Shown here in pieces: positions 48,299-60,525 of a stretch of DNA of 64,000 nucleotides (within the stretch, counting starts at the first letter, position 1; the number at the start of each line of letters is the position of its first letter). The notes below the pieces were generated by a model. The model ran no database searches and had not been told where the DNA came from. It was given only the letters and a program-made list of their open reading frames with translations. The stretch is taken from NCBI GenBank assembly GCA_025201345.1, contig JAIXMG010000018.1, forward strand, positions 310,001 through 374,000, in the 5' to 3' direction. Both the position numbers and the translations under genes were made by a program. The DNA comes from Thamnidium elegans (lineage: Eukaryota > Mucoromycota > Mucoromycetes > Mucorales > Mucoraceae).

Positions 48299-48511
48299 TT
48301 GTATATATATTTAGTGAAAAGGAAAATGACTCTAAACGCAAGTGATCGCAGAAGACGAAGAGTGGATCCTGATGATAATCCTCTCGCTCCTAACCCTGTA
48401 CCTGAAGAACCTGACAATAGGGTCTACATCTCTTTTTTTAATCGAAAGAATAAACTTGGCACTCTTTTGACACCATATTATAGGGCTTACAAGGTAAGGT
48501 CAATCGATTAG
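48299..48511 (+). CDS. Uncertain small open frame
   Basis: A frame of about 60 codons from the ATG at 48326 (MTLNASDRRRRRVDPDDNPL, then a Pro/Glu-rich piece and VYISFFNRKNKLGTLL). The composition is protein-like, with a possible GTAAGG donor after YRAYK, but no downstream exon can be followed with confidence. It sits just before MULE-like remnants and may belong to them. No family is recognised. Confidence 0.3.
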   Translation: MYIYLVKRKMTLNASDRRRRRVDPDDNPLAPNPVPEEPDNRVYISFFNRKNKLGTLLTPYYRAYKVRSID

Positions 48512-48780
48512 CAGTATATACATTTATCGTTTGTAATGTAGCTTTGCACAATAGAACTTATTTCGGCGATATTTATCCTTTGGAGCTGCGCCATCAATGT
48601 CAGGCTGGGAATAACGCCAGCCCGTTTATACTTACACCCATTTTCTTACTATTAGAACAGAGACGTTAACGCTGCTTCCAACGTCAGGCAAATTCTTACC
48701 ACATATTATTTCTCACTTAAAAACCTTTCGTATGTTTTTATAAGCAGACTCTTGTAGCTTATATTGATTATATACATTAA

Positions 48781-48880
48781 TAGGAACTCAATTACAAACT
48801 ATTACTACTAGTAATGAACATATAATTAGAGCTTTAAATAATCAAATCCAACAACCTACAAACAAAAATCTAGAATGTCA
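48781..48880 (+). pseudogene. Fragment of a MULE-like element tail (plus-strand copy)
   Basis: After a TTAATAG acceptor-like sequence the plus strand reads TQLQTITTSNEHIIRALNNQ. This is clearly related to TRLQTIISSGENIITALNNQ, read on the minus strand just downstream. The two copies are tail to tail and form an inverted duplication. Confidence 0.5.
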
Positions 48881-49390
48881 ACATAGATTTTAGTTGATTT
48901 TGATTATTCAAAGCTGTAATTATATTCTCACCACTACTAATAATAGTTTGTAGTCGAGTTTCTGTTAATATGTGTGGATTTTGAATGTAGTTATTTAAAC
49001 GTGTCTGAAGAGAGGCAACAACGCCCAAGCCATTACGGATAGTACGTGTTTGAACATCTACAAGATCAATAACCTCTTCTGATGATGAAGATATAATATT
49101 TGGAGGCGACATTGTGGGAGTGCTTAAGTTACTGATGGTAGTGAGCAGCAAAATGTTTCTTCTAATCTTTATAATAGGTACATATGCTTACAAGCAATAT
49201 GACACCAAACAAAGTCTGGGCAACTACAACTTTTCATTTCTTCTTCTGATACATTGATATTGTAGGTAACGTCTTCTATAGTGAAAGATTTAACTTTGTG
49301 AGTCTTTATACCATATTCGTCTTCTTCTAACTTTTCTATCATCAGAGCAATCATTCCTTCATTGATGACTTTGGCATCTAGCTCTCTTTC
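48870..49390 (-). pseudogene. MULE-type transposase C-terminus with SWIM zinc finger
   Basis: Read on the minus strand, 49169-49354 encodes EEDEYGIKTHKVKSFTIED and then CSCPDFVWCHIACKHMYLL, a SWIM-type CxCx(n)CxH finger as found at the end of Mutator-like (MULE) transposases. A stop follows immediately. The frame resumes, shifted, as ILLLTTISNLSTPTMSPPN through TRLQTIISSGENIITALNNQ to 48870. Either a short intron is missed or a frameshift has occurred. No catalytic DDE part is seen upstream, so this is a 5'-truncated relic. Confidence 0.6.
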
Positions 49391-49854
49391 TTTCGGGCCT
49401 ATTCATCCAATGTTTAATTGCATTTTCAATGTGTTAGCAACGAAGTCTGATTAAATATTATTTGCGAGAATAAATATGAGACAGCCTGATTGTGTCATCT
49501 TTCAACAAAGTTATTGGTTTCCATGTTCGTATAAGTCATTAGTTGAGAAGTTGCTCCCTACCGTCAAGGTAATTTGTTTTAAAATAAAATTCAGCAACCC
49601 TTTTTTATTTTGAAAAACCGCTTAAACTGTTTGGTAAATAAGTGCGTCCAGGAGGTTTGATGACGTGAGTTTTAACTTTCTGAAAACAGTTTTTTTTGAA
49701 TAAGGGTAGGAGTTTTTCTACTCATAAAAAAAAAGGTTGAAAAAAATAAGCCCTAGTTTTAAATAAAAAAAAAAAATTATTTTTCTTCCCCGCTTATTTA
49801 TCAATAATACACCCCACTCTTCAACCCCCTTCCCTTTTATTGAATTAACATATA
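49391..49854. other. Spacer upstream of QCR2
   Basis: AT-rich, no gene seen. The last 80 bases are C/T-rich (CCCCACTCTTCAACCCCCTT), a leader pattern shared with highly expressed genes. Confidence 0.5.
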
Positions 49855-51544
49855 ATGTTGGCCGCCTCTCGTAAAGCCATTATCAGCACCGCCTCAAAGG
49901 CTACTTATGCTACTGCTACCACCACCCATGGACTTCAATTAACCACTGCATCCAACGGTGTTAAGGTCGCTTCTAGCCAAGAACCCGGTCAAACTGCTTC
50001 TTTAGCTGTTGTTGTTAACGGTGGTTCTAGAGCTGAATCTGCTGCCAATGCTGGTGTTGCTCACTTTTTAAAGAACTATGGATTCAAGGTAAAAAAAAAA
50101 ATCCTACGCGCATACGACTTTTTTTTTTATATGAATATACAACATACGAAAAAAAAAAAAAAAAAAACTTTCTTAAAAATAATGGATATGACAGCAACTA
50201 ACTTATCGTCCTTCCCTTTTAGAACAATGCTAACCGTACTGCTTTCCGTGTCACTCGTGAAGCTGAACTTGCTGGTGGTGTTTTATCCTCTAACCTTACT
50301 CATGAGTCTCTTGTCTACTCTGCTGAACTTTTAAAGGAGGATGCGTAAGTAAAAAAAAGAAAAAAAAAAAAAAAGAAAAAAAAAAAGAAAAAAAAAAAGA
50401 AAGTGAAAAAAGTGAGAGAAAGAAAGAGACGCTGATTGTTATTCTTATAATAGTGAATTATTCGCTGAAATTTTAAGTGATGTTGTCTCTACTCAAAAGT
50501 TCCAACAACACGAATTCTACGACGTTGCACAACAAACTGCCACTGAATCATCTAACGCCCTTGCCTGTGCCGAGATCAACGCTATTGAGACCGCTCATCA
50601 AGTTGCATTCCGTACCGGTCTTGGTAACTCCATCTTTGCCAAACCTTCTGCTCGTATCAGCAACGATGCCGTTAAGGCCTACGCTCAACAACTTTTCACT
50701 CAAGAGAACATTACTCTTGTTGGTACCGGTATTGAGCACGAACAACTCCAATCTTTAGCTGAAACCTATTTCAACCTCCCTGCTGGTAACCTCAACTTGA
50801 CCGGTTCCAAATATTTCGGTGGTGAATCTCGTATTGAGTCTGTCTCCACCAAGGGTGAATACGTTCTTGCTTTCGAAGGTGCTGCTGCCGATTCTGCTGA
50901 ATTCGCTGCTCTTCAAGTTCTTCGTCATGCCCTCGGCGGTGACGTTCATGTTAAACACACTGAAGGTTCTGGTATCCTCGCTCAAACTGCTGCCAAGTTT
51001 GCTCAAGGTACTGAAATCAAGGCTTTCAACATTGGTTACTCTGATGCTGGTCTCTTTGGTGTCCAAGTCTCTGCTGCTACTGCTGATACCGGTGCCGCTG
51101 TCTCTGCTGCTGCCGAACAATTGAAGGCTGTTGCTAGCGGTCTCTCTGCCGAAGATTTCTCTAGAGCTGTTACTCAAGCCAAGTTCGCTGCTACTGCTGG
51201 TTTCGAAACTCGTCTTGATCGTCTTCAAACTCTCGGTGTTCAAGTAAGCCGATAATTTTTATTTTTTTTTATAAAAAGCTTTTATTAATATTTTTATTTT
51301 ATTAGGCTCTCCGTGCTGGCAAGTATACCTCCACTGCTGAATCTGTTGCAGCAATTGAGAAGGTCACTACTGCCGATATTGCTCAAGTAAGAATATACAT
51401 ATATAAAAAAAAAAACGGAAATAGATTAAGATAACTAATTAAATTATATAATAGGTTGCCGAAAAGTTATTGAAGAGCAAGGCTACCACTGTTGCCCTTG
51501 GTGATCTTAACATTTTGCCTTATGCTGATTCCGTCTCTTTGTAA
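49855..51544 (+). CDS. QCR2: Cytochrome bc1 complex core protein 2
   Basis: Five exons (49855-50088, 50223-50344, 50454-51243, 51306-51386, 51455-51544) give 438 residues. The N-terminus is a mitochondrial presequence (MLAASRKAIISTASKATYAT). The M16 peptidase-like fold follows: LTTASNGVKVASSQEPGQTA, VVVNGGSRAESAANAGVAHF, NRTAFRVTREAELAGGVLSS, and second-half blocks such as GEYVLAFEGAAADSAEFAAL. The zinc-binding HxxEH motif of active M16 peptidases is absent (AHFLKNYGF), as expected for a complex III core protein. QCR2 is a matrix-facing structural subunit of ubiquinol-cytochrome c reductase. The codon use is richer in C than the neighbours, consistent with high expression. The gene is convergent with the RecQ gene. 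Confidence 0.93.
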
Positions 51545-51652
51545 TTCTAAAAAAAAAAATCATACATAAATATTTATACAAAAGAAAAGAAAAAGACAAT
51601 TAAAAAAAGGGAAAAATAATACTTTTTGAATTTATAAAAAAAGAATTTTTTT

Positions 51653-52417
51653 TTAATTTTGTGATAATAATCGTCGTTTGAGTTGATCATATTTAACTGA
51701 AACCGCCAAAAACGGTTCTCCCCATTTATCGTAAATATCTTCTCTTAATGTTGTAACCATAAGTACTTCTCGTTTAGTTAATGGAAGTTTTTTAGCCTAA
51801 AAAATTAAAAAGAATTAAAACGCGTTTTGTTTCCTCAAAAAAAATAAAAAAATATTGATACTTTACAATGTGTTTCAAATTTGTGTCTGCAATTACACTA
51901 ATAGGATGTGCAATATTATATGTACTCATTATTTCTTGACGTACTGATTTTAATTCATTGTAGCAAGTTATTGATAATCTATCTATTTCGCTTGGTTGTG
52001 TTGGTGTTGCTGCTGGTGGTGTGGAAGTAGCAGGTCTTACGGTAGTAGTGATAGGTCTTGTAGGAGTAATAGTAGGTCTTGCAGCACTAGGTAAGACCCT
52101 TCGATTTGGGGTAGAACCATTTGCGGGCCTTGGCATAATTGCGGCCCTTGAGACCATTGATCCAGCAGAAACAAACCCAGTGTTATTGAACGATGGTGAA
52201 TTATACGTTGGTGCCTGTATTTGAGGGAGATTAAAAACAAAACAAAAAAAGTGTTTATATAATAATAAAAAAATACTTACATTTGCATGAAAACTAATAG
52301 TAATCTTTGCTGAACCATTGATAACAGCTTGAGCCTTTTCTCCCAACTAGTATATATATTAGTACAAACGAACAAGTATGAAACAGAAACATATATATAT
52401 ATAATATATTTCTTTTG

Positions 52418-52450
<33 letters not shown>

Positions 52451-55264
52451 TACGTGTACTTCAGAAATAGGGTAACTAGTGGCTCTAGAAGTCTTTACAA
52501 CCACACGAAGCGCATGTTCATTTACCAATGCTCTTAACAACCTATCTACATCTGTCTTTGTGGCATTTCTACCTCTTCCATATCCTTGCAAATTATCATG
52601 TCCACGCTCCATGATGCGTTTTTGCTTTGCTCCACGATAGATATCAGTCAATTGAGGCATGGTAACAAAATCATCACCCAGCTGTTCAACAAGTCCTAAT
52701 ACCACAATAGCATCTTGAGACATATCTTTAAATACACTTGGTGTATACTGGTTACGAACACAGTTATCACACATCTTGTTGCACCTGCTGGCCTCAAAAC
52801 GTTCACCAAAATAGCCCATAATTTGCTTTCGTCTGCAATCGGTCTCATTATCGCAATACTTTGTCATGGTGGTCAAATTTTCTCTTAACCGTTTCTTTTG
52901 ATGAAAATCACCGTCTCCTTTATCAATTAAGAAATGGTGGGTTCTAGTATCTGAAAAGGAGAAATAAAGTCTGCAGATTGCAGGTAAACCGTCACGACCG
53001 GCGCGGCCTGTCTCTTGGTAGTAGCCCTCTACGGAAGAAGGAACCGAGTAATGAATAACGAACCTTACATCGGGTTTATCAATACCCATACCAAACGCAA
53101 TGGTAGCTGCAATGACTTGGACATGACCTGTTTGCCAATCTCTTTGTACTTTACTTCTCTCTTCCGGACTCATAGCTGCATGATAAAATTCAATAGAGAC
53201 ACCGTGCTTTGACTTTAATTCACTAGCTACGTTTTCACAATCTTTTTTGGTGCAGCAGTAAATAATACCAGATTGATTTCGATGGTCGTGTACAAATTTT
53301 TGAATATCTGCCATAGTTTGTTTACCTATTTTCGGTACAACTTCATACCTATAATATATATATATATATAAGTATTATTTTAAAGAAAAGAAAAGAAAAG
53401 AACGAAAATAAAAACCTCAAGTTATTTCTGTTGAAACTTTGTCGAAGTACTTTACAATTACGCATTTGTAAATTATTCAAGACATCTTTTTGAACAGGTT
53501 CGTTTGCAGTAGCAGTTAAAGCAATTAAAGGTACATTAGGGTACATGTCTTTCAATCCACCCAGCAATTTGTATGAAGGTCTGAAATCATGACCCCACTG
53601 AGAGACACAATGTGCTTCGTCAATAACAAATCGAGCTAGTTTGTTACGCTGATGTAAACTACGTAAAGTGCTTTTTAATTGACCAGATAAATCCAATAAT
53701 TCAGGTGTGATATAAAGTAAACTCATTGTAGGTGTAGCTTGCATCAAGTCATTAAATACCCATCGTTTTACAGATTCACTAATGGTGCCGTTAAGCATAC
53801 CGGTTGGAATCCCTCTGACTTTTACCAACTGTTCTACTTGATCTTGCATTAATGACAGTAATGGTGACACGACAATGGTAATGCCTTGTCGCTGGTATCC
53901 TTGAATAATAGCGGGTAATTGGTAACATAAACTTTTACCTCCGCCTGTGGGCATGAGTACAAAGACATCCTCACCACTAAGTGTTGTATTGATTGCCTCT
54001 AATTGATTGGGCCTAAACTCTGTTAATTTAAATGTCTGTATTAAAGCCTTTCGTACATCTCTACTCCAAGGATGATTTACTTGTGCTGATTGTGATGATA
54101 AAGTAGAGGAATTAACAGCGATTTTAGAAACAGGTATTGTATTATTAGTGGTAGTAGTGGTATAAGTAGGTACAGGCGGTGCGGATCGATTAAAAAAAGG
54201 AGATACTTCAATTGTATTACTTTGTCCTTGTTCATCATCATCATCATCATCATCCAGGATGACCACAGGTTCTGGTTGATTCAACTTTTGTTTTAAAGAT
54301 TCCATTTCATCATTAATTTTATTTCTCATTTGACGTAAATCCGTTAACTCTTGCATACTCTTAATATTGATACCTTCCACGATTTCATTTGTATGAATAT
54401 TATATTTTTCAGATAATTCTTTAATGCGACTTTCAATTTCCGGTCTAGATAATGAAGGAGCAGTACTTTCCAAGTTTAAAATTATATCATCATCCACTGA
54501 AAAGAACGATTGATTATCGTCGTCTTCCATTGTCTCTGTAGGTTGTTGGTTATTGTTAAATAAGGTCTCTGTAGATGGTTGATGATCATCAAGACCAAAA
54601 TTATCATTTCCAAAGTCATCTGCAAAAAAATCGGCTCCAAAATCATCTGCGAAATCATCCCCAAAATCATCTCCAAAATCATTATCTGCAAAAAATGATT
54701 GTGGATCCAACGATAGAGGAGTATCAGGCATAGACTGTTTCGATCGTTTCGGTTGACTATTCGTCAAATCAATCATATCACCCGCTGTACTATTATCAGA
54801 TGTTCTTTTAAGCGGTATATCAGATCCATTTCTCCTTTTTTCGCTGTCATCCACTGTACTATTATTGGATGTTCTTTTAAACGGCGTATCAGATTCATTT
54901 CTTCTTTCTTTGCCCTTTAAGGAGCTTGTCCAACTACCATGATCAATTGTTGTTACTGGACTGCTAGTGTAACTAGTTGAATGAGGTTTATCTGTAAAAC
55001 TAGTAGCATAGTTGGCGGTAGAGAACGTGTTTTTAGATTCGATAGGTGAGAATGTCCTTGGTGGGTTAGCTAACAGTTTTTTTTTAAAAAAAAAGTTAGT
55101 ACTGCGCCTGTATTATAAAATAAAACGAAGCTTTTTTTTTTTTTTTTACTTGATATCATATGGTTAGGTTGGTTTGAAACACTAAAAGGTATTGTATGTG
55201 AATTAATCCATTCTAAATGACCTTTGTAATTAGTTGCAGTTGAAGTATTTTTTGTTCCTTTCAT
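51653..55264 (-). CDS. SGS1: BLM/Sgs1/Rqh1-type RecQ DNA helicase
   Basis: Six exons (51653-51796, 51867-52214, 52281-52346, 52454-53348, 53416-55069, 55150-55264) give 1073 residues. The N-terminal 330 residues are disordered and acidic, with FADDFGADFF-like repeats. The helicase core shows FRPNQLEAI (motif 0), MPTGGGKSLCYQLPA (Walker A), VVSPLLSLMQDQV, IDEAHCVSQWGHDFRP (Walker B plus aromatic loop), LTATAN, IAFGMGIDKPDVRFVIH and QETGRAGRDG. The RecQ zinc-binding CRRKQ..CDNC region and winged helix follow. The final exons hold an HRDC domain (CYNELKSVRQEIMSTYNIAH). Such helicases dissolve double Holliday junctions with Top3-Rmi1. The first large intron donor is GTTTTT, a weak site. Confidence 0.93.
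54240..54257. repeat. ATC trinucleotide repeat encoding aspartates
   Basis: A short ATC repeat on the plus strand encodes seven consecutive Asp within the disordered N-terminus of the RecQ helicase (VILDDDDDDDEQGQS). Confidence 0.8.
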
Positions 55265-55397
55265 TTTGACAGTTATTTTTTTTTAAAATGAGACAAAAGA
55301 AAAAAAGAAAAATTTGTTGTCAACGCCTCTTTTGCGCGCGCGCGCCCTTAAACAAGAAAAAAACTGCGCGTTTATTTTATATGTCTAAAAAAAAAGT

Positions 55398-56134
55398 CTA
55401 AATTTTATTGGCCGATTGTATAAAGGTGGGCGATGATTTTAGTGCCTGTATGGATTTTTGGTTTAAATGAGACAAGTAAGCATTCCAAGCAATGCCAAAA
55501 GAACTATTTACAATAGGTCGATAATGTATAGGAATTAATGCAAAGGTAAATAAATTAACAAACGGCCAATAACAGTATGAGTTCATCAAGCCGTTAAAAT
55601 AACTCTTTTCAAATTTCTCTTTGGTTTCTTGCACAGTTCTACCTTCTAATATAGATATTCCGCCCATAAAACATGCTAAAATAGCAGGAGAGAAAAATGC
55701 TTGATCTATACCTACTCGTACAATGGTTGCTAAAAATATATATATTTTCCAAAAAAAAAAAAAAAAAAAAATGAATATTAGTAATCCGAAAATATAAATT
55801 TTAGTGTTTGTACCTGTCCATTTGTTTCGAATAGTAACTACTCTGTTAATAAACCCAAACCAGGTACCAATAACAGGACCTCCGATAGTAGCACCGTATA
55901 TAGTCATTCGAAGCGATCGAGAAACATCATGACCTTGCCAACCTTTCTTTTCTATAAGTTGTTGAGAAATAACGTCTCCAAGCGTCATCATAAAAGCTAC
56001 ACATGTTTAAAAAAAAAAAGTTTTAGAATGGTATTTTCTTTTTTTTCACATGGTATTTTACATGACTGCATGGCAAACGTTCGAACTGGTTTATTTAATA
56101 TATTGTATTGATACTTTTGCAGTAGTGAACTCAT
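55398..56134 (-). CDS. Mpv17/PMP22/Sym1-family membrane protein
   Basis: Three exons (55398-55729, 55814-55996, 56062-56134) give 195 residues. Hallmarks are YQYNILNKPVRTFAMQS at the N-terminus, MTLGDVISQQLIEKKG, RMTIYGATIGGPVIGTWFGF, IVRVGIDQAFFSPAILACFM and the strongly conserved NSYCYWPFVNLFTFALIPIH with RPIVNSSFGIAWNAYLS. The family has four membrane helices and sits in the mitochondrial inner membrane (Mpv17, Sym1) or peroxisomes (Pxmp2). The lack of an extended presequence does not decide between them. One intron contains a T run of about 20 bases. Confidence 0.88.
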
Positions 56135-57257
56135 AGGGATTAGTAATATAAAAATACAGAAAAAAAAAGAGGGGTTAAAATAAAAAAAAACTGTGGGGTT
56201 AAATATCAAAAAAAAAGAGGTCTAAACACAATAAAATGACACCTTTTTCCGTTTTTAAAAGATATGATTCACTATTAATCAGAAAGTCTTTTTTTTTTAA
56301 AAAAAAAAAAAGTGAGCATAAATTATTCGCAAGAATGAATATGAATCTGTTTTAGACTCTTAATGATACTCTGCTTCAAGAATTTGAAGTAATTACAAGA
56401 AGTTAACAGAAACGTCTAAATTCTTTTTTTAAAAAAAAAACGATTAATAAAGTATTTAATTTACAAGGATTGCTGCTACCTTTGCGACCCATGTTTAGTA
56501 ACTAGTTATTGGCTATTTCTTCCATAACGGCGAGTATATGTAAGGCGGTCCGCAAGCGCAGTAATTAAAAAAATATAGTGTTGGACGGTTCTTGGGAAAA
56601 AGAAAAATAGAAGAGAATAAGAACTTATATAATTACAACAAAACATATATCTATATTTTTAAGAATAGTGTGGGCCTTCCCGTAGTCGGCGAATATTGAA
56701 CCCTTTCTGATAAACTATCATGAGCAATTGTACAACTCTGACTGAAAATCTTTGGTACCTCCTAGGTAGAAAATTGTAAAGAAAAGTAATAAATGTACTG
56801 ATTTGAAATAGTTGGATACCCTTATCCAAGAAAAAAGATATTACATCTTGTTTCAGTCACTGAAGTATCGGCTGGAGTTTAAAATACTGGTGTATTACCA
56901 ATTGAACGGAAGTGATCACCGTGGAGATTCAATGGTTTCCGAAATTTGTAACTTGAAATCACTTTTAGCCTATATTTTGGAGTAGTGCGTTACAAATTAA
57001 AACTTGCTACAATAAAATGGGGCCTTAAGGTTTCTATTGATATGATGATGATATATATACGACATTACTGTAGTACACTTAAAAAGTTTTTTTTTTTTTT
57101 TTTTTTTTTTTTTGCAGAGTATAAATGCAACAAGCCAATCATATCTTACTGTGATAATAGAAAAAAGGGGGAAAAAGGAGAGCTAAAATAGTTTCGTTCT
57201 CTTTTTCTCTCTCTTTTTTTATACCCTTCTTAACACCTTGCTGAAAGAAAAAAGAAG
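56135..57257. other. Gene-free spacer
   Basis: About 1.1 kb. T-then-A tracts at 56288-56312 and 56425-56440, a T run at 57087-57113, and a C/T-rich leader before the SEC4-like ATG. A frame at 56985-57191 depends on the T run and is not supported. No RNA gene is recognised. Confidence 0.5.
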
Positions 57258-58250
<993 letters not shown>

Positions 58251-58336
58251 TTTTTTTTTTTTTTTTCTTTTTAGTATAAATAAATAAATAAATAAAAAAA
58301 AAACAAAAAAATAGTTTCTTCTTTCCTTTTATTCTT

Positions 58337-58372
<36 letters not shown>

Positions 58373-58374
<2 letters not shown>

Positions 58375-59624
58375 GACAACAACTGATACACCAAAGAATA
58401 ATGTAGGCCATGCTTCAGTAGGTTCAGAAGCAGAACTTGGTTATTTACGTGATTTATACTTACCTAAAAAACAAGACGATCGACATATTGATAATGGACT
58501 TATAATTTACAAGACAATTACATCTTATCCACCCGTAAAGCAATTAAGCCCGTCTGACCGTAAACGTATCTTAGTCACAGGTGGTGCTGGCTTTGTTGGT
58601 TCTCACTTGGTAGATAGACTAATGTGGATGGGTCATGAAGTTATTGTAGTCGACAACTTTTTTACTGGCTCAAAGCGTAATGTAGAGCACTGGATTGGTC
58701 ACCCTCATTTTGAACTTGTACGTCATGATGTTGTAGATCCTTTCATGATTGAGGTCTCTCAAATTTATCACTTGGCTTGTCCTGCTTCTCCGCCTCATTA
58801 TCAGTATAATCCAACTAAGACCGTAAAAACCAGTGTTATGGGAACTATTAATATGTTGGGTCTTGCGAAGCGTACTAAAGCTAGATTTTTACTCACGTCA
58901 ACCTCGGGTGAGTCTTTTTTTTTATTTTTTTTTTATTTTTTTTTTATTAACCTACAAGTAGAGGTGTATGGTGATCCAGAAGAACATCCACAAAAGGAAA
59001 CGTATTGGGGTAATGTTAACCCGATTGGACCAAGAGCATGTTATGACGAAGGTAAACGTATTGCAGAAACTTTAACTTACGCCTATATGCGACAAAACGA
59101 TGTGGATGTTCGGGTTGCACGTATCTTCAAGTGAGTATTTTAATTGAGTTTATTAGTGTAATGCTAATATAAAATTATATAGCACGTTTGGACCACGTAT
59201 GTCACCAGCTGATGGTAGAGTAGTTAGTAACTTTATTATGCAAGCAATAAAGGGAGAATCATTAACACTCTATGGAGATGGAGAACAAACAAGATCATTT
59301 CAATACGTTCATGATTTAGTTGATGGGCTTATTTTATTAATGAATAAGAATTATAGTGAACCAGTGAACCTTGGTAACCCAGAAGAATATACAATTAGAA
59401 ACTTTGCAAATATGATTAGAGAGATGGTATTACAACCACCTCTTTCACCAGATAATGTTGATATCAAAATATTACCCGCCGCTCTAGACGATCCTAAAAA
59501 GCGTAAACCTGATATCACAAGAGCGAAAAAATACTTGGGCTGGGAACCTGGATTCTCGGTTAAACAAGGATTACAAGAAACTGTTGACTGGTTTAAAGTA
59601 CAAGTGACCGAAGGTTCAATTTAA
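58373..59624 (+). CDS. UXS1: UDP-glucuronate decarboxylase (UDP-xylose synthase)
   Basis: Three exons (58373-58907, 58962-59130, 59183-59624) give 381 residues. The Rossmann NAD-binding motif is [20 protein letters not shown], followed by [37 protein letters not shown] and the catalytic Ser plus YDEGKR (Tyr-x3-Lys of short-chain dehydrogenases). Exon 2 restores [14 protein letters not shown] only with the TAG acceptor at 58961. Downstream blocks [33 protein letters not shown] and [14 protein letters not shown] are typical. The enzyme converts UDP-glucuronate to UDP-xylose. I see no N-terminal membrane anchor, so it is probably cytosolic. The gene is convergent with DAP1, with 22 bases between stops. 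Confidence 0.94.
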
Positions 59625-59646
59625 CTTCCCCTCCCTTTTTCTTTCA

Positions 59647-59959
59647 TTATTGATTTTCAATTAATTTACCCACAAGTAAATATTTCCCGGCGAATAAGTT
59701 TTCCTATACTTTTTTTTTAAAAAAATAAATCCTCTTCTTTACTATTATTATCAACTTTACCCATTCTCTTAATGATTCCCAATCGTCTGCTTCTAAATCT
59801 TCCAATTTATCAATTGGTCCGTAAGGGTCTACCATCATTTCTGGGTCAAATGAGTTTTTAGCTAGTCCACGTGATGCATCATGTCCTGCAAAGTTAGCAT
59901 AAGGACTACCTGTATATATATATATAGTTTATTGTTATTAATGTATATATTTACACGCA

Positions 59960-59992
<33 letters not shown>

Positions 59993-60379
59993 TGCCTGGA
60001 CCATAAAAGTTTCTTCCTTGAGTTACATCATAAACTGACCCATTAACTCCCATCAAGATGCGACTATCATTATTACCATCAAATGGTAAAAGGTCAACTG
60101 GTGTATAGTTTTTAAATACTAGTACCGTCGGATGTTGTGCTTTAATTACTGGTACTTTATTAGAGAATGTAAAGTAACGTAATATATAGATTAAAATCTA
60201 GTAAAAAAAAAAAACTGAGTAAAGACTTTTTTATTATTGTTATTAGTCACTGCTTACTGCTGCTAAAGCCCAGTTGATTGGGTTTTCTTTTTATGTATGT
60301 TAGCAACAAAAAAAAAGAATAACAACAAATATATGGTCATACCTTTTAATTGTGTCAAGAATAATTGTAGAGTAGACAT
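59647..60379 (-). CDS. DAP1: DAP1/membrane-associated progesterone receptor component (cytochrome b5-like)
   Basis: Five exons (59647-59703, 59761-59909, 59996-60197, 60258-60286, 60343-60379) give 157 residues. A short luminal end and one membrane helix (WALAAILIYILRYFTF) precede the heme-binding domain: FKNYTPVDLLPFDG, ILMGVNGSVYDVTQGRNFYG, PGSPYANFAGHDASRGLAKN and a closing FAGKYLLVGKLIE. In the MAPR family the conserved Tyr residues (YTP, FYGPG, YANFAG) ligate or flank heme. Dap1 supports cytochrome P450 enzymes in sterol synthesis. Intron 3 starts with GCAAGT, a GC-AG intron; no GT donor fits the frame. Exons 1 and 2 are only 37 and 29 bases. Confidence 0.9.
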
Positions 60380-60525
60380 GGCTTGAAAAAAGGAAAAGAA
60401 AAAAAACAAAGAAAGTGAAAAGGAATTTAACCGGATACCGAAAAAAAAAAATCTGATAAGTGAACCAGGGCACTTTTTCTCTCTCTTTATCTCCTTGTTA
60501 ATTTTTTTTTTTTTTTTTTTTAGTA

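Noticed and set aside
50755..51243. 162-codon minus-strand frame opposite QCR2
   Set aside because: It is an antisense shadow produced by the C/T-rich codon use of QCR2; the sense frame is conserved.
56985..57191. 68-codon plus-strand frame before the SEC4-like gene
   Set aside because: It runs through a 27-base T tract and shows no homology or regulation.
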